64,000 nucleotides of DNA, from the NCBI GenBank assembly GCA_002721445.1, contig PBKN01000005.1, positions 219,689-283,688 of the forward strand. Reading direction: 5' to 3'. The stretch is from Chloroflexota bacterium. GTDB lineage: Bacteria > Chloroflexota > Dehalococcoidia > Lucifugimonadales > GCA-002723415. Of this stretch, positions 38,078-46,592 are shown piece after piece. Below the pieces are notes generated by a model that had not been told where the DNA came from, made no database searches, and saw nothing but the letters and a program-made list of their open reading frames with translations. The position numbers and the translations under genes are program-made. The first letter of the stretch is position 1; the number at the start of each line of letters is the position of its first letter.

Positions 38078-38374
38078 TTATATATTATAAATCTCAAATA
38101 ATAAATAAGTTAAACTAATAAATATAATAATAGATAAAATTAAACAAAAATAATACTTAACTAGAAATTCTTTTTTCCTATTCTTATGTCTAATCGATTT
38201 TATTATTAATAGTCCAAAAACCCAACCACCCATTAATGCTAAAGTAAAAAAATACTTTTCGGGAATCCTGCTATATCCTTTTAAAGCAAAACGCTTATCA
38301 ATAATCAAAAAAATCACAGAAAACAAATTAACAGAAAAAAGCATTCCAGCCAAAATTGAAAAAAAATAAACCAT
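38078..38374 (-). CDS. DUF1294 membrane protein
   Basis: A 98-residue protein with three predicted helices. DUF1294 signature: GYSRIPEKYFFTLALMGGWVFGLLIIKSIRHKNRKKEFLVKYY, including the RIPE and RHKxxKxxF motifs. Function of the family is unknown. It follows the GH43 lipoprotein gene with a 12-bp gap. Confidence 0.87.
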   Translation of the reverse strand: MVYFFSILAGMLFSVNLFSVIFLIIDKRFALKGYSRIPEKYFFTLALMGGWVFGLLIIKSIRHKNRKKEFLVKYYFCLILSIIIFISLTYLLFEIYNI

Positions 38375-38386
38375 TTATTTTATAAA

Positions 38387-39976
38387 TTATTTTTGATCAA
38401 CTAAATGACCTCCCAGTATTGGCCAACCTTCTGAATTCCAACTTAATGATCTGACTCCTAATTTAGATATGCCATTATCAAATCCATCATAGAAATGGTA
38501 GGTAAAAATATCTCCATATTCTGAAGTAGTAAGTATACCTGCGTGACCTGGTCCAATATATCTCCCTTCAGTTTTTAGGATTACTGAACCTCCACCATTT
38601 AACATATCCTTACCATTTTTATCAAAATAAGGTCCACCGATATTTTTTGACCTTCCAGCTACAATGAAATATGTAGAATTAATTCCATTACAACATTTAC
38701 CATGATTTACAAATAAATAATAATATTCACCATTTTTATATATATATGGTGCTTCAATTTCTACTTCATCAATTCCATTATTAAATGCGATATTGATAAA
38801 TCTTTCTGGATAATCTGAAGTTGTAGGCTTATCATTGTAATTACTTAATAACATTGTGCTTGAATCTAATTCAGTAACATATATACCTCCAGCATGAGAT
38901 CCAAATACTAAATAAACTTTATCGTCATTATCTCGAATTACACTTGGGTCCATTGCTCTAGCAGTTGACAAGTTCTCATCAAAAGATTGCACAACAATTC
39001 CTTTATCAATCCATTCAGGACTATCAGGAGATCCAATGTTTTCAGCAACTCCAATTGCATCCCTTATTGTCGCATCATTTTCATCGTAAACAGTATAAAA
39101 TATATATTTTCCATTATCTAAAAGAGAAGGAGCGTCAAATTCACCTGTTGGATTCCATATTTGAAATTGCTTAGCCCAAGCAGGTACTCCATTAGCAAAA
39201 ACTGAATTATAATCTTTATAAGATCTATCTTTAAGATTAATTAAAATACCTTGTAGTGGTTTTCCTTGAGATCCAGATCCATATCCAATTAAATTATCTT
39301 CATTACCAAAATTAAAAAAAGCACTTGGATCATGGACTAATTCAGTAATTGACTGTAATACGGTATTGGGCATAGGTGCTGGTGTAGGTACAACTATAAG
39401 TGAAGATGGTTGATTAAGTTGAACTAAAAGACCTAGAATTTCAGCTTCTTTATATTTTAATAATTCCAGTAATTGATCGTTATTATTTAAAAGCTTCTCA
39501 AGTTCAATGTTTAAACTTTCGTTTTTTTGATCTAAGTTAATAATATTATCTTGAGTTAAATTAATTAGTTTCCTGGTTTGATCTAATTCAATATTTATAT
39601 TATCAAATTCTGCTATTAAATCTTTATTACTAATAATTAATAAATCAATTTCGCTCTGGGAATCTTCAGACCTAGTTGTCATCTTCTTATTTAAATTCTC
39701 TAGGTTTTCAGCTCTTGTTTTAGCATTATTTATTTCATTTTCTAAAATACCAATTTCTCTAACTAAATCTTTCCCATTATTTATCAACTGATTAAATTCA
39801 TTTTTTAATTCATCATTCATTTCATTTACTTCTTTTTCTAAAGAGTTTGAAATTACAAAATCTAAATTAATTTCTTTTTCCACCTGCCCTGAACCTGACC
39901 CTTCGCCTAATAAACCATTACATCCAATTAAAGACAAAATTGTTGTCAATGTAATTAAATAAATAAGGTTGCGCAT
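38387..39976 (-). CDS. Lipoprotein with coiled-coil stalk and GH43 arabinanase-like domain
   Basis: 529 residues from ATG 39976 (MRNLIYLITL), after GGAG. Lipobox LSLIGC (Cys19), then a coiled coil of about 150 residues (EKEVNEMNDELKNEFNQLI to LLNNNDQLLELLKYKEAE), a Pro-rich hinge (VVPTPAPMP), and a C-terminal GH43 five-bladed propeller. The catalytic pattern is VHDPSAF (base Asp), AMDPSVIRDNDDKVYLVFG and EIEAPYIYKNGEYYYLFVNH (acid Glu), with KCCNG and GPGHAGI, as in endo-1,5-alpha-L-arabinanases. It probably cleaves arabinan-type glycans at the cell surface. The stalk is homologous to the next two lipoproteins. Confidence 0.88.
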   Translation of the reverse strand: MRNLIYLITLTTILSLIGCNGLLGEGSGSGQVEKEINLDFVISNSLEKEVNEMNDELKNEFNQLINNGKDLVREIGILENEINNAKTRAENLENLNKKMTTRSEDSQSEIDLLIISNKDLIAEFDNINIELDQTRKLINLTQDNIINLDQKNESLNIELEKLLNNNDQLLELLKYKEAEILGLLVQLNQPSSLIVVPTPAPMPNTVLQSITELVHDPSAFFNFGNEDNLIGYGSGSQGKPLQGILINLKDRSYKDYNSVFANGVPAWAKQFQIWNPTGEFDAPSLLDNGKYIFYTVYDENDATIRDAIGVAENIGSPDSPEWIDKGIVVQSFDENLSTARAMDPSVIRDNDDKVYLVFGSHAGGIYVTELDSSTMLLSNYNDKPTTSDYPERFINIAFNNGIDEVEIEAPYIYKNGEYYYLFVNHGKCCNGINSTYFIVAGRSKNIGGPYFDKNGKDMLNGGGSVILKTEGRYIGPGHAGILTTSEYGDIFTYHFYDGFDNGISKLGVRSLSWNSEGWPILGGHLVDQK

Positions 39977-40039
39977 TATTTTCTCCATATGATATAAAAA
40001 TATTAAGTTCTATTTATTTTTTAATATTTGAAAATAGTA

Positions 40040-40624
40040 TCAACTTGAATCCACGTTCTTTTGCTCTAATTGATCTTTCAAAATTGCTATTTGATCTTCT
40101 TTTTGATTTAACTGATTAACTAAATCAGTATTTTCAATAATAATCATTTGAATATCATTATTTAATTTAGAATTGTTATCTTCCAAATCATATAATTTTG
40201 TCATAGACTGATTTAAATCATCTCTCAAATTCTTAAGTTGCTCTAAATATACGTCTAATTCCTGGATTAATACTGAATTTGTTTTCTTCAAATCTTCAAT
40301 TTCATTTTGGGAATTAGCAGCGAGTTCTTGGTTTAATCTGTCGAATTCGTCTCCTATTTTCAAAGCTTCGTCTAATTCTTTTAACAATATTTCTTCTTTT
40401 TCACTTAAAGACTTCCTCAGATCCATCAATTGATTAAATTCTCTACGTAATTCTTCGCTCACCTCATTAAGGGCATAATTTAGTCCTTCTGAAATTTCTG
40501 GCCCAATTTTTAATATATCTAAAGATATATCTTCTTCTGATGCTGCGCCTTGCCCAATAACACCACTACAGCCAATTAAAGTAAAAATCATTATCAATGT
40601 AATTAAATAAATAAGCTTACGCAT
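40040..40624 (-). CDS. Coiled-coil lipoprotein, paralogue of the GH43 stalk
   Basis: 194 residues from ATG 40624 (MRKLIYLITL), after GGAG; the TTG in the track is part of that site. Lipobox TLIGC (Cys19), Gly/Gln linker GVIGQG, then nearly continuous coiled coil (VSEELRREFNQLMDLRKSL, QEDQ-type segments) to the end. The signal peptide and the first coiled-coil segment closely match those of the GH43 lipoprotein, so one is a duplicate that gained or lost the enzyme. Function is unknown; probably a surface spacer or scaffold. Confidence 0.8.
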   Translation of the reverse strand: MRKLIYLITLIMIFTLIGCSGVIGQGAASEEDISLDILKIGPEISEGLNYALNEVSEELRREFNQLMDLRKSLSEKEEILLKELDEALKIGDEFDRLNQELAANSQNEIEDLKKTNSVLIQELDVYLEQLKNLRDDLNQSMTKLYDLEDNNSKLNNDIQMIIIENTDLVNQLNQKEDQIAILKDQLEQKNVDSS

Positions 40625-40652
40625 TCTTTTCTCCAAGTGTTAAAAAATTAAT

Positions 40653-41243
40653 CTATTTATTTAAAGCTTTAGATAGCTCTCCCTGCAACCTTAAAGATTC
40701 TTTATTCAAATCTTCTATTGTCCTTAAAGCATCTTCCAAGCGTATTCGTCCTTCATCTACTTTTCTATTAGAGTCATCAGATCTTTTAATTAATTTATTA
40801 ATTTCATCTTGATAATTTTTTTCTAATTCTTCACTTCTTTTTTGCCAATCTTCTTCAGTTTGGTTAATAATTGATTGAAAATTACTTTCTGTTTCATTTC
40901 TTTCTTTTTCAATTCTAACTAACCAATCTTGGTCTATTTCTTCAATAATTTTGTTAATTTCATCTTGATAATTTTTTTCTAATTCTTCACTTCTTTTTTG
41001 CCAATCTTCTTCAATATCAGCTCTAATATTGTCAGCTTGTTGATTTAATGTATCTATTTCTGACCGAAGTTGCTCAGACTCTTCTGTTAATTCCACAACC
41101 TTTTCTAGCGCTTCTACTAAATCTGATTGTATTTGATCAAAATTGGTAGATTTTTCATTACCTGTACCTTGACCAACTAAACCGCCACAACCAATTAAGG
41201 ATAATATTATTATAGAAATCAACACAAAAATAACTTTTTGCAT
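40653..41243 (-). CDS. Coiled-coil lipoprotein with 26-residue repeats
   Basis: 196 residues, lipobox LSLIGC (Cys19) and linker GGLVGQG like the two following lipoproteins. The rest is coiled coil. Residues 79-156 contain three 26-residue units each starting with an acidic residue plus DW: EDWQKRSEELEKNYQDEINK, a diverged DWLVRIEKERNETESNF, and EDWQKRSEELEKNYQDEINK again. The first and third units are encoded by identical 60-bp stretches. A strong AAGGAG site precedes the start. It is first in the tandem set of three. Confidence 0.8.
   Translation of the reverse strand: MQKVIFVLISIIILSLIGCGGLVGQGTGNEKSTNFDQIQSDLVEALEKVVELTEESEQLRSEIDTLNQQADNIRADIEEDWQKRSEELEKNYQDEINKIIEEIDQDWLVRIEKERNETESNFQSIINQTEEDWQKRSEELEKNYQDEINKLIKRSDDSNRKVDEGRIRLEDALRTIEDLNKESLRLQGELSKALNK
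40798..41013. repeat. Two identical 60-bp direct repeats inside a lipoprotein gene
   Basis: Bases 40798-40857 and 40954-41013 are identical over 60 bp and lie 156 bp apart, which is two 78-bp (26-codon) repeat units. The middle unit has diverged, so this looks like recent gene conversion or duplication of a 78-bp unit. Confidence 0.95.
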
Positions 41244-41265
41244 GTTTCTCCTTATTTCTAAAATA

Positions 41266-41280
41266 GTCCTAATTTAGGAC
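41266..41280. promoter_or_regulatory. Perfect 15-bp palindrome upstream of the lipoprotein genes
   Basis: GTCCTAA-T-TTAGGAC, a perfect 7-1-7 palindrome 23-37 bp upstream of the start at 41243 (minus strand) and 156 bp before the plus-strand gene at 41437. It has the size of a dimeric repressor site. The nearest TATAAT on the minus strand lies just upstream of it. No regulator is identified. Confidence 0.5.
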
Positions 41281-41436
41281 ACTAAATGATTACATTTTAA
41301 TTATAACTTATCAAGTGATTATTATATATTAGTAAAATTACCTGTTTGATTTTGTATAAATTAATCTGCAAAGCATAATAAAACTAAATTCTGTTAAAAT
41401 GAATTTAAAAAATCATTTTAGAAAAAAGGATAGGAT

Positions 41437-41760
41437 ATGTATATAATAAGAAGAACATACAAGACTAAAACAGGGCAGGCAAGAAAAGCTGCCTTATTGC
41501 TTAAAAAAATTGCAAACATTTACACTGAATCTGGCCAACGTAGTAAAACAATAATTTATTACAATGGAGGAACTCTCCCGTGCCCAATAAATGAAATAAA
41601 TAGAATATATATGCAATGGACAAGTGAAATAATAGACTCCCCTTATAGAGATGGAAATAAGTTTCCTGATTTAAGTGGGGTTTACAACGAATTTAGAGAA
41701 CTATTAGATGAATCAGATGGACCAACTTCATGGATTGAATTTTGGGAAGAAATTAAATAA
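41437..41760 (+). CDS. Small protein, possibly a dimeric alpha/beta-barrel (NIPSNAP-like)
   Basis: A 107-residue protein starting MYIIRRTYKTKTGQARKAALLLKKIANIYTE. The pattern of a beta strand, a long helix, then IIYYNGGTLPCPINEINRIYMQW is like ferredoxin-type dimeric alpha/beta-barrel proteins, but I cannot assign a family with confidence. A GGATAGGAT site precedes the ATG. It lies 38 bp before the ICL/PEP-mutase gene and is probably co-transcribed. Confidence 0.65.
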   Translation: MYIIRRTYKTKTGQARKAALLLKKIANIYTESGQRSKTIIYYNGGTLPCPINEINRIYMQWTSEIIDSPYRDGNKFPDLSGVYNEFRELLDESDGPTSWIEFWEEIK

Positions 41761-41798
41761 TACCATTTTTTGATTCATGTAAAATTAAGGATAAAGTT

Positions 41799-42659
41799 AT
41801 GAACACATCATCAAAATTAAAAAAATTATTAAATGGCAATAAATCTATAATTGTCCCTGGAGTGCATGATCCTATGAGTGCAAAAATTTTCCAAGACAGT
41901 GGATTTGATGTTCTATTCGCTGGAGGCTTCTCTTTATCTGCATCTACATTAGGAGTTCCTGATATAGGATTATTAACTATGTCTGAAAACATAGAACGTG
42001 TAAAGAGAATTACAAGTCACATAGATATTCCATTGATTGCAGATATGGATACTGGATATGGAAACCCAATTAATGTAATACGAACTGTAAAAGAATCTAT
42101 AAATGCCGGAGCTTCAGCAATTATTCTTGAAGACCAATCATGGCCAAAAAGATGTGGACATATGGAAGGGAAATCTGTCATATCTATGGAAGAACATGTA
42201 GCAAAAATAAAAGCAGCAGATTATGCTAGAAAAAATTCAGACTTAGTAATAATAGCAAGAACAGACTCACGCGGGACACATAATCTAGATGAAGCTATTA
42301 AAAGAGGTAAAGCATTAGAAAAAAGTGGAGCTGATGTAATATTTATTGAAGCACCTCAAACAGAAGAAGAGATAAAAACTATTGGAAAAGAAATAAACAA
42401 ACCATTACTAATTAATTTAATTGAAGGCGGAAAAACTCCAAGCCTATCAATAAACGAATTTGAATCTCTAGGATTTAAAATTATATTACACCCACTTACA
42501 AGTATATTTGCAACAGCCTATTCTATGAAGAAATTAGCAAATCACATAAAATCTAATTCTACAACCAAAAATTATAATGAAATATTAGATTTCAATGAAT
42601 TTGAGAAAGTAGTCGATTTAGAAAAATACAAAGAATTAGACTCTCAGTTTTTAATTTAA
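41799..42659 (+). CDS. Isocitrate lyase/PEP mutase superfamily enzyme
   Basis: A 286-residue alpha/beta-barrel of the ICL/PEPM superfamily. Signatures: VPGVHDPMSAKIFQDSGFDVLFAGGF, the metal-binding PLIADMDTGYGNPINVIRTVKE, and EDQSWPKRCGHMEGKSVIS, the conserved KRCGH loop. Members cleave 2-methylisocitrate, decarboxylate oxaloacetate or rearrange PEP; the loop sequence fits lyases and decarboxylases rather than true PEP mutase. No methylcitrate-cycle partners are nearby. Confidence 0.9.
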   Translation: MNTSSKLKKLLNGNKSIIVPGVHDPMSAKIFQDSGFDVLFAGGFSLSASTLGVPDIGLLTMSENIERVKRITSHIDIPLIADMDTGYGNPINVIRTVKESINAGASAIILEDQSWPKRCGHMEGKSVISMEEHVAKIKAADYARKNSDLVIIARTDSRGTHNLDEAIKRGKALEKSGADVIFIEAPQTEEEIKTIGKEINKPLLINLIEGGKTPSLSINEFESLGFKIILHPLTSIFATAYSMKKLANHIKSNSTTKNYNEILDFNEFEKVVDLEKYKELDSQFLI

Positions 42660-42710
42660 AGTTATAAAAATTAATTCAAAAAGATAATTAAAAGTTAACC
42701 CTCATATATA

Positions 42711-42824
42711 TTAAGGCTTAGTAATAATAAGTGTATATATTAATAAAGCTAATATTACGACCGTAATAACTTTACCCCTAGAACTTAATGAAACAAATTT
42801 GTTATATAGCCATCTCGTAATCAT
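42711..42824 (-). CDS. 37-residue membrane peptide (too short for the ORF track)
   Basis: An ORF from ATG 42824 to TAA at 42711, translated MITRWLYNKFVSLSSRGKVI then TVVILALLIYTLIITKP. It has a strong AAGGGGGG ribosome site 4-5 nt upstream, a basic amphipathic N-terminus and one hydrophobic helix of about 17 residues. The layout is that of small membrane proteins. It is the only clear feature of the 225-bp gap between 42660 and 42884. Confidence 0.5.
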   Translation of the reverse strand: MITRWLYNKFVSLSSRGKVITVVILALLIYTLIITKP

Positions 42825-42884
42825 AATACCCCCCCTTATTCATAAAGAAAAATTATATCATGAAGTTAAATTAATGAGAGTTAT

Positions 42885-43427
42885 TTAATCAATTAATTTA
42901 ATTAATGAAAATAGTTTTTCAACTTCAACTGGCTTCTTAATCCGAATAAATTTATTATTATATTCATTACTATCAATCAAAATAGTTTCAAATTTCTTAC
43001 GATTTTTCCAATGAGTCTTAATGCACCAAAATAGAATTGATTTCTTCGTAAATAATTGATTAAAAAAATTTTCAGTATTGCCATTCCATAAAACTTCTTT
43101 AGTTATGAATCTTTTTATTGTTCTTTTTAATAAACGCGTAAAAACAATATAAAATGGATAATCTAACCATATAATTAAATCCGCTTTAGGCCATATCAAA
43201 TCGCATATAATTTGATAATTACCATCAATTATCCATGAATCAAAATCTTTTGTTACTTTAATAACTCTTTCTCTAAAAACTTCAGGTTCTGCCTGTTCCC
43301 AATTTGAGCCATGATTATATAAATCTAATTCAATATGTTTAAAATTTAAAGCTAGAGATAGGTTTTTGGCAAGGTATGTTTTACCCGATCCACTTGTTCC
43401 AATAATAACAAATTTATTTCTTTGCAT
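42885..43427 (-). CDS. P-loop nucleotide kinase-like protein (FlaR/topology-modulation type)
   Basis: A 180-residue P-loop NTPase: FVIIGTSGSGKTYLAKNLS (Walker A), then FKHIELDLYNHGSNWEQAEPE and DSWIIDGNYQIICDLIWPKADLIIWLDYPFYIVFTRLLKRTIKR. This matches the adenylate kinase-like topology modulation (FlaR) group, whose true substrate is uncertain. It lies 8 bp after the MFS gene and may be co-transcribed with it. Confidence 0.85.
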   Translation of the reverse strand: MQRNKFVIIGTSGSGKTYLAKNLSLALNFKHIELDLYNHGSNWEQAEPEVFRERVIKVTKDFDSWIIDGNYQIICDLIWPKADLIIWLDYPFYIVFTRLLKRTIKRFITKEVLWNGNTENFFNQLFTKKSILFWCIKTHWKNRKKFETILIDSNEYNNKFIRIKKPVEVEKLFSLIKLID

Positions 43428-43435
43428 TATGTATT

Positions 43436-44734
43436 TTACAGACTACCTGACTCAATATACTCATATTTTCTAACTCCAGATATTCCATACCAAATCACTA
43501 GAACTACAATTATGGATACTACACCACCTAGAACCATGGTATTCCCTGCTCCAATAGCATCTGACATTATCCCCACTTCCCATTTACCAAATCCATTTGC
43601 ACTCATTGCAGCTAATGAATGAGCTGCGGTTGCTCTTCCTCTCATATTATCTGGTGTGGTTAACTGCACTACTGTTTGCCTCATAGTCATTCCAACAGCA
43701 TCTGCTGCACCAAGTCCAATAATTGCAAAAGCTCCAATCCAAATAGAAGTAGAAAAACCAAATAAGATTAATAAAAATGCATAAATTAAAGTTGCATATA
43801 AAACTATTTTTCCTTTTTTCTTAAACTTATAGGTATTCATTACCAATAAACTTCCTAAAATGGCACCAACAGCATTAAAAGCTGTTAACGCAGCAACTAT
43901 ACTTCGTCCACCAGAATATAATTGCTTTGCAAAAATAGGAAACAATTCCCTGTAATACGAAACTATTGTTACTCCTATATCTAAAATGTAAAGCCCAGGT
44001 AGAATAGGATGATTAATTACATATTTAAATCCCTCAACTATATTTCTATGTATATTACCAATAGTATTTTCATCGCTAGAAATATTCAAAGCTTTTCCAC
44101 TTTCTCTTATAAATAGAGGGAAAACCACACTAAAAACAGCAAATCCAGTATTAATCCAGAATGAGAGAACTAATGATTCACTCACACTTTCTTTCCAGGC
44201 AAAAGAAGTAATATAAAAAACAAAAGGAGTAATTATAGTTCCTACTTGCATTGTAATTGAATTCATAGCTACTGCATGTGTTAATATATTTCTTGGAACT
44301 ACTCTAGCTGTTAAGGCTGATCTAGAAGGATTACTAAAAATACTTGTTGCAGATAATATGCCAGTTGCGATGTACACATGCCAAATTTCTAACGCTCCAA
44401 AAGTTTCAAAAAGCGTCATTGCTCCAATAAATATAAAACTAAATAACTGAGTTACAGCAATAAGTTTTTTTCTATCTAATCTATCAGCAAATACACCACC
44501 ATATATATTAGCTGGAATTCTTACTACCAATTCTATTAATCCAAGGTAAGCTAATGTAGCTCCAAGCCCTGTTTTTTCATAAAGCCATACACCTGTAATA
44601 ATCATTCTAAGGTTCATAGTTACCATAGCAGTTACTCCAGATAGCCATAGTATTCTGTAATCAAAGAATAAAAATGGTGACCATGCCTTGAGTTCAACAG
44701 AATCTTTTTTTTCTATTGGATTTTGAGGATTCAT
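43436..44734 (-). CDS. MFS transporter (EntS-like)
   Basis: A 432-residue permease with about 12 helices. MFS markers: the loop GGVFADRLDRKKLIAVTQL between helices 2 and 3, and RGRATAAHSLAAM in the second half. This layout (DUF894/MFS_3 group) is typical of multidrug or siderophore exporters. The substrate is unknown. It lies 9 bp downstream of the yaaA gene. Confidence 0.92.
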   Translation of the reverse strand: MNPQNPIEKKDSVELKAWSPFLFFDYRILWLSGVTAMVTMNLRMIITGVWLYEKTGLGATLAYLGLIELVVRIPANIYGGVFADRLDRKKLIAVTQLFSFIFIGAMTLFETFGALEIWHVYIATGILSATSIFSNPSRSALTARVVPRNILTHAVAMNSITMQVGTIITPFVFYITSFAWKESVSESLVLSFWINTGFAVFSVVFPLFIRESGKALNISSDENTIGNIHRNIVEGFKYVINHPILPGLYILDIGVTIVSYYRELFPIFAKQLYSGGRSIVAALTAFNAVGAILGSLLVMNTYKFKKKGKIVLYATLIYAFLLILFGFSTSIWIGAFAIIGLGAADAVGMTMRQTVVQLTTPDNMRGRATAAHSLAAMSANGFGKWEVGIMSDAIGAGNTMVLGGVVSIIVVLVIWYGISGVRKYEYIESGSL

Positions 44735-44743
44735 ATTAATTAA

Positions 44744-45436
44744 TCAAAGGTCCTTTACAAAAAATTCACCATTCCAGCTGTAACCATCATATTCAAAATC
44801 TGTAATCCCTTTAACATCATATACATTATTTTGAGCTAAAAATCGAATAAATTTTCCTTTTACAACTTTTCCTGAATGAGCAGACTGAATTAATTTTCCA
44901 TTTTTATTAATAATAAAATTAATACTTAAAATGTTTTTTTCTAATTTAAGCACTTTCCTATGAGTAGCAGGTAATAAATCTAAAATAAGTTCTTCATTTT
45001 TCAATTGGTTTGAAATATCATTTTTCCAAAAGTCAGTTAATGATAAAACATTCATTTTTAGTTTGTAATTAGGGATTAAACTATCAGGCTTTAAAATACC
45101 AAAAAGGCCACTTACTATTCTAAGATTCTCGTTTAAATAATTTTTTGATATTAAATCTAATGAATCCCAATCAATATTTTTAAAAACAACACCCGTATAC
45201 CTCTCTATAGCTTTAGAACACCCTTGATCAAAAATATTTAAATTATTCTTATGTAATACTCTTGCTTTATCTAAAGTTGTGCTATAAATAGAAACAATTT
45301 TTTTTTCATCTAATTTATTCAAAATTGACAGAATTTTTTCTACTCTATCTTTAAAAATATAATTTGTTTCAATGAATTTCTCATTTACAGTATTTTTAGA
45401 GGATTTTCCTTCACTAGGAGGTGCTAAAATTATCAT
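44744..45436 (-). CDS. yaaA: YaaA-family peroxide stress protein
   Basis: A 230-residue YaaA (DUF328) protein. It begins MIILAPPSEGKSS, with YTGVVFKNIDWDSL, LRIVSGLFGILKPDSLIPNYKLKM and ILDLLPATHRKVLKL as conserved blocks. E. coli YaaA lowers free iron under peroxide stress and binds DNA; the present protein belongs to the PPSEGK subgroup. A strong AAAGGAG site precedes it. Upstream of the MFS transporter. Confidence 0.88.
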   Translation of the reverse strand: MIILAPPSEGKSSKNTVNEKFIETNYIFKDRVEKILSILNKLDEKKIVSIYSTTLDKARVLHKNNLNIFDQGCSKAIERYTGVVFKNIDWDSLDLISKNYLNENLRIVSGLFGILKPDSLIPNYKLKMNVLSLTDFWKNDISNQLKNEELILDLLPATHRKVLKLEKNILSINFIINKNGKLIQSAHSGKVVKGKFIRFLAQNNVYDVKGITDFEYDGYSWNGEFFVKDL

Positions 45437-45479
45437 TTATTTCTCCTTTAACAATTATACTTTATTCTAATGTTATATT

Positions 45480-46592
45480 TTAAAAAATATATGTTAATTT
45501 CCTCCATATCAACTCCAAAGGACCATATTTATAATTATCGAGCCAATATTTAGACCAAAGGATTTGAATAATCCATACCACAAAAACAAAAACCATAATC
45601 TCAGCTCTACCTAATGTTCCTTTAGAAAAAATTAAATTAAATATTAATATGCCAAAAATTGTTTGAGTAATATAATTAGTAAATGCCATTTTCCCACATG
45701 CTGAAAAATATACTAATATTGATTGAGGCAAGCATCTATTTAAAAGAGAAAATAATCCTATATATCCAATAACCATAGGAACCATGCCAATAGTAGAGGG
45801 AATATATCCAATTAAAGCTATACTAGGACTATAATCTTTAGAAACATACCAAATTAAACTTAATAGTGTTAACAAAATACCAAGTGAAAAACCATAAAAT
45901 ATCATTTTTTTATATATTTTAGATTCTAAATTTCCATTTAAAATAAATTTTCTATATAAAACCACCCCTATAAACATCATGCCTAAAGCTCTACAAAAAC
46001 CACCAAAAAGAAATACCAAAGAAGCTGATCCATATTCATCTGAATCTGCAAACCAAAATTTACCCAACCCAATATCTTCTCCTTCAGTTGCTAATATATT
46101 TTTCCCAGTAATAGGGTCATAAGCAGATTGAAAGAAAATTGATAAGAATATAGGAAAAAGAGTAATAACTAATCCCAATACAAATAAGAATTTTATTTTT
46201 TTATTATATGTAAGAATTATTATTGGAGCACATAAAGCATAAAAAACAAGAACATCTCCTTCCCAAAAAAGCATATGTATACTCCCAAAACAAAATAATA
46301 AAAAATTCCTCCATAAACTTAATTTTTTTGCATCTTTACCCTTTTTTTGTGCTGACTCAATAAACAATACAATACTAGCTCCAAACAAAATCGAAAAAAG
46401 CCCCATCATTTTTTGAGCTATAAAAAGTTCTGATAAAAATACTGCAGTCCAGTCAAACATATTACTTGTACCAGCAGATGATGGGTTAAAATATGCTGAA
46501 AAAGGAAGCCCATGAACTACTGAATTCATTACAAAAATACCTAGAACTGCTAAACCTCTAATAAAATCTATATTTGTAATTCTTTCATTCAC
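45480..46592 (-). CDS. DUF418 membrane protein (YeiB-like)
   Basis: A 370-residue multi-pass membrane protein of the DUF418 family. The N-terminus NERITNIDFIRGLAVLGIFVMN and the acyltransferase-like core (GKMAFTNYITQTIFGILIF) match YeiB/DUF418. The start is GTG at 46592, overlapping the ceramidase-like gene by 8 bp, so they are translationally coupled. The substrate of the family is unknown, though its fold is related to acyltransferase-3. Confidence 0.88.
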   Translation of the reverse strand: MNERITNIDFIRGLAVLGIFVMNSVVHGLPFSAYFNPSSAGTSNMFDWTAVFLSELFIAQKMMGLFSILFGASIVLFIESAQKKGKDAKKLSLWRNFLLFCFGSIHMLFWEGDVLVFYALCAPIIILTYNKKIKFLFVLGLVITLFPIFLSIFFQSAYDPITGKNILATEGEDIGLGKFWFADSDEYGSASLVFLFGGFCRALGMMFIGVVLYRKFILNGNLESKIYKKMIFYGFSLGILLTLLSLIWYVSKDYSPSIALIGYIPSTIGMVPMVIGYIGLFSLLNRCLPQSILVYFSACGKMAFTNYITQTIFGILIFNLIFSKGTLGRAEIMVFVFVVWIIQILWSKYWLDNYKYGPLELIWRKLTYIF

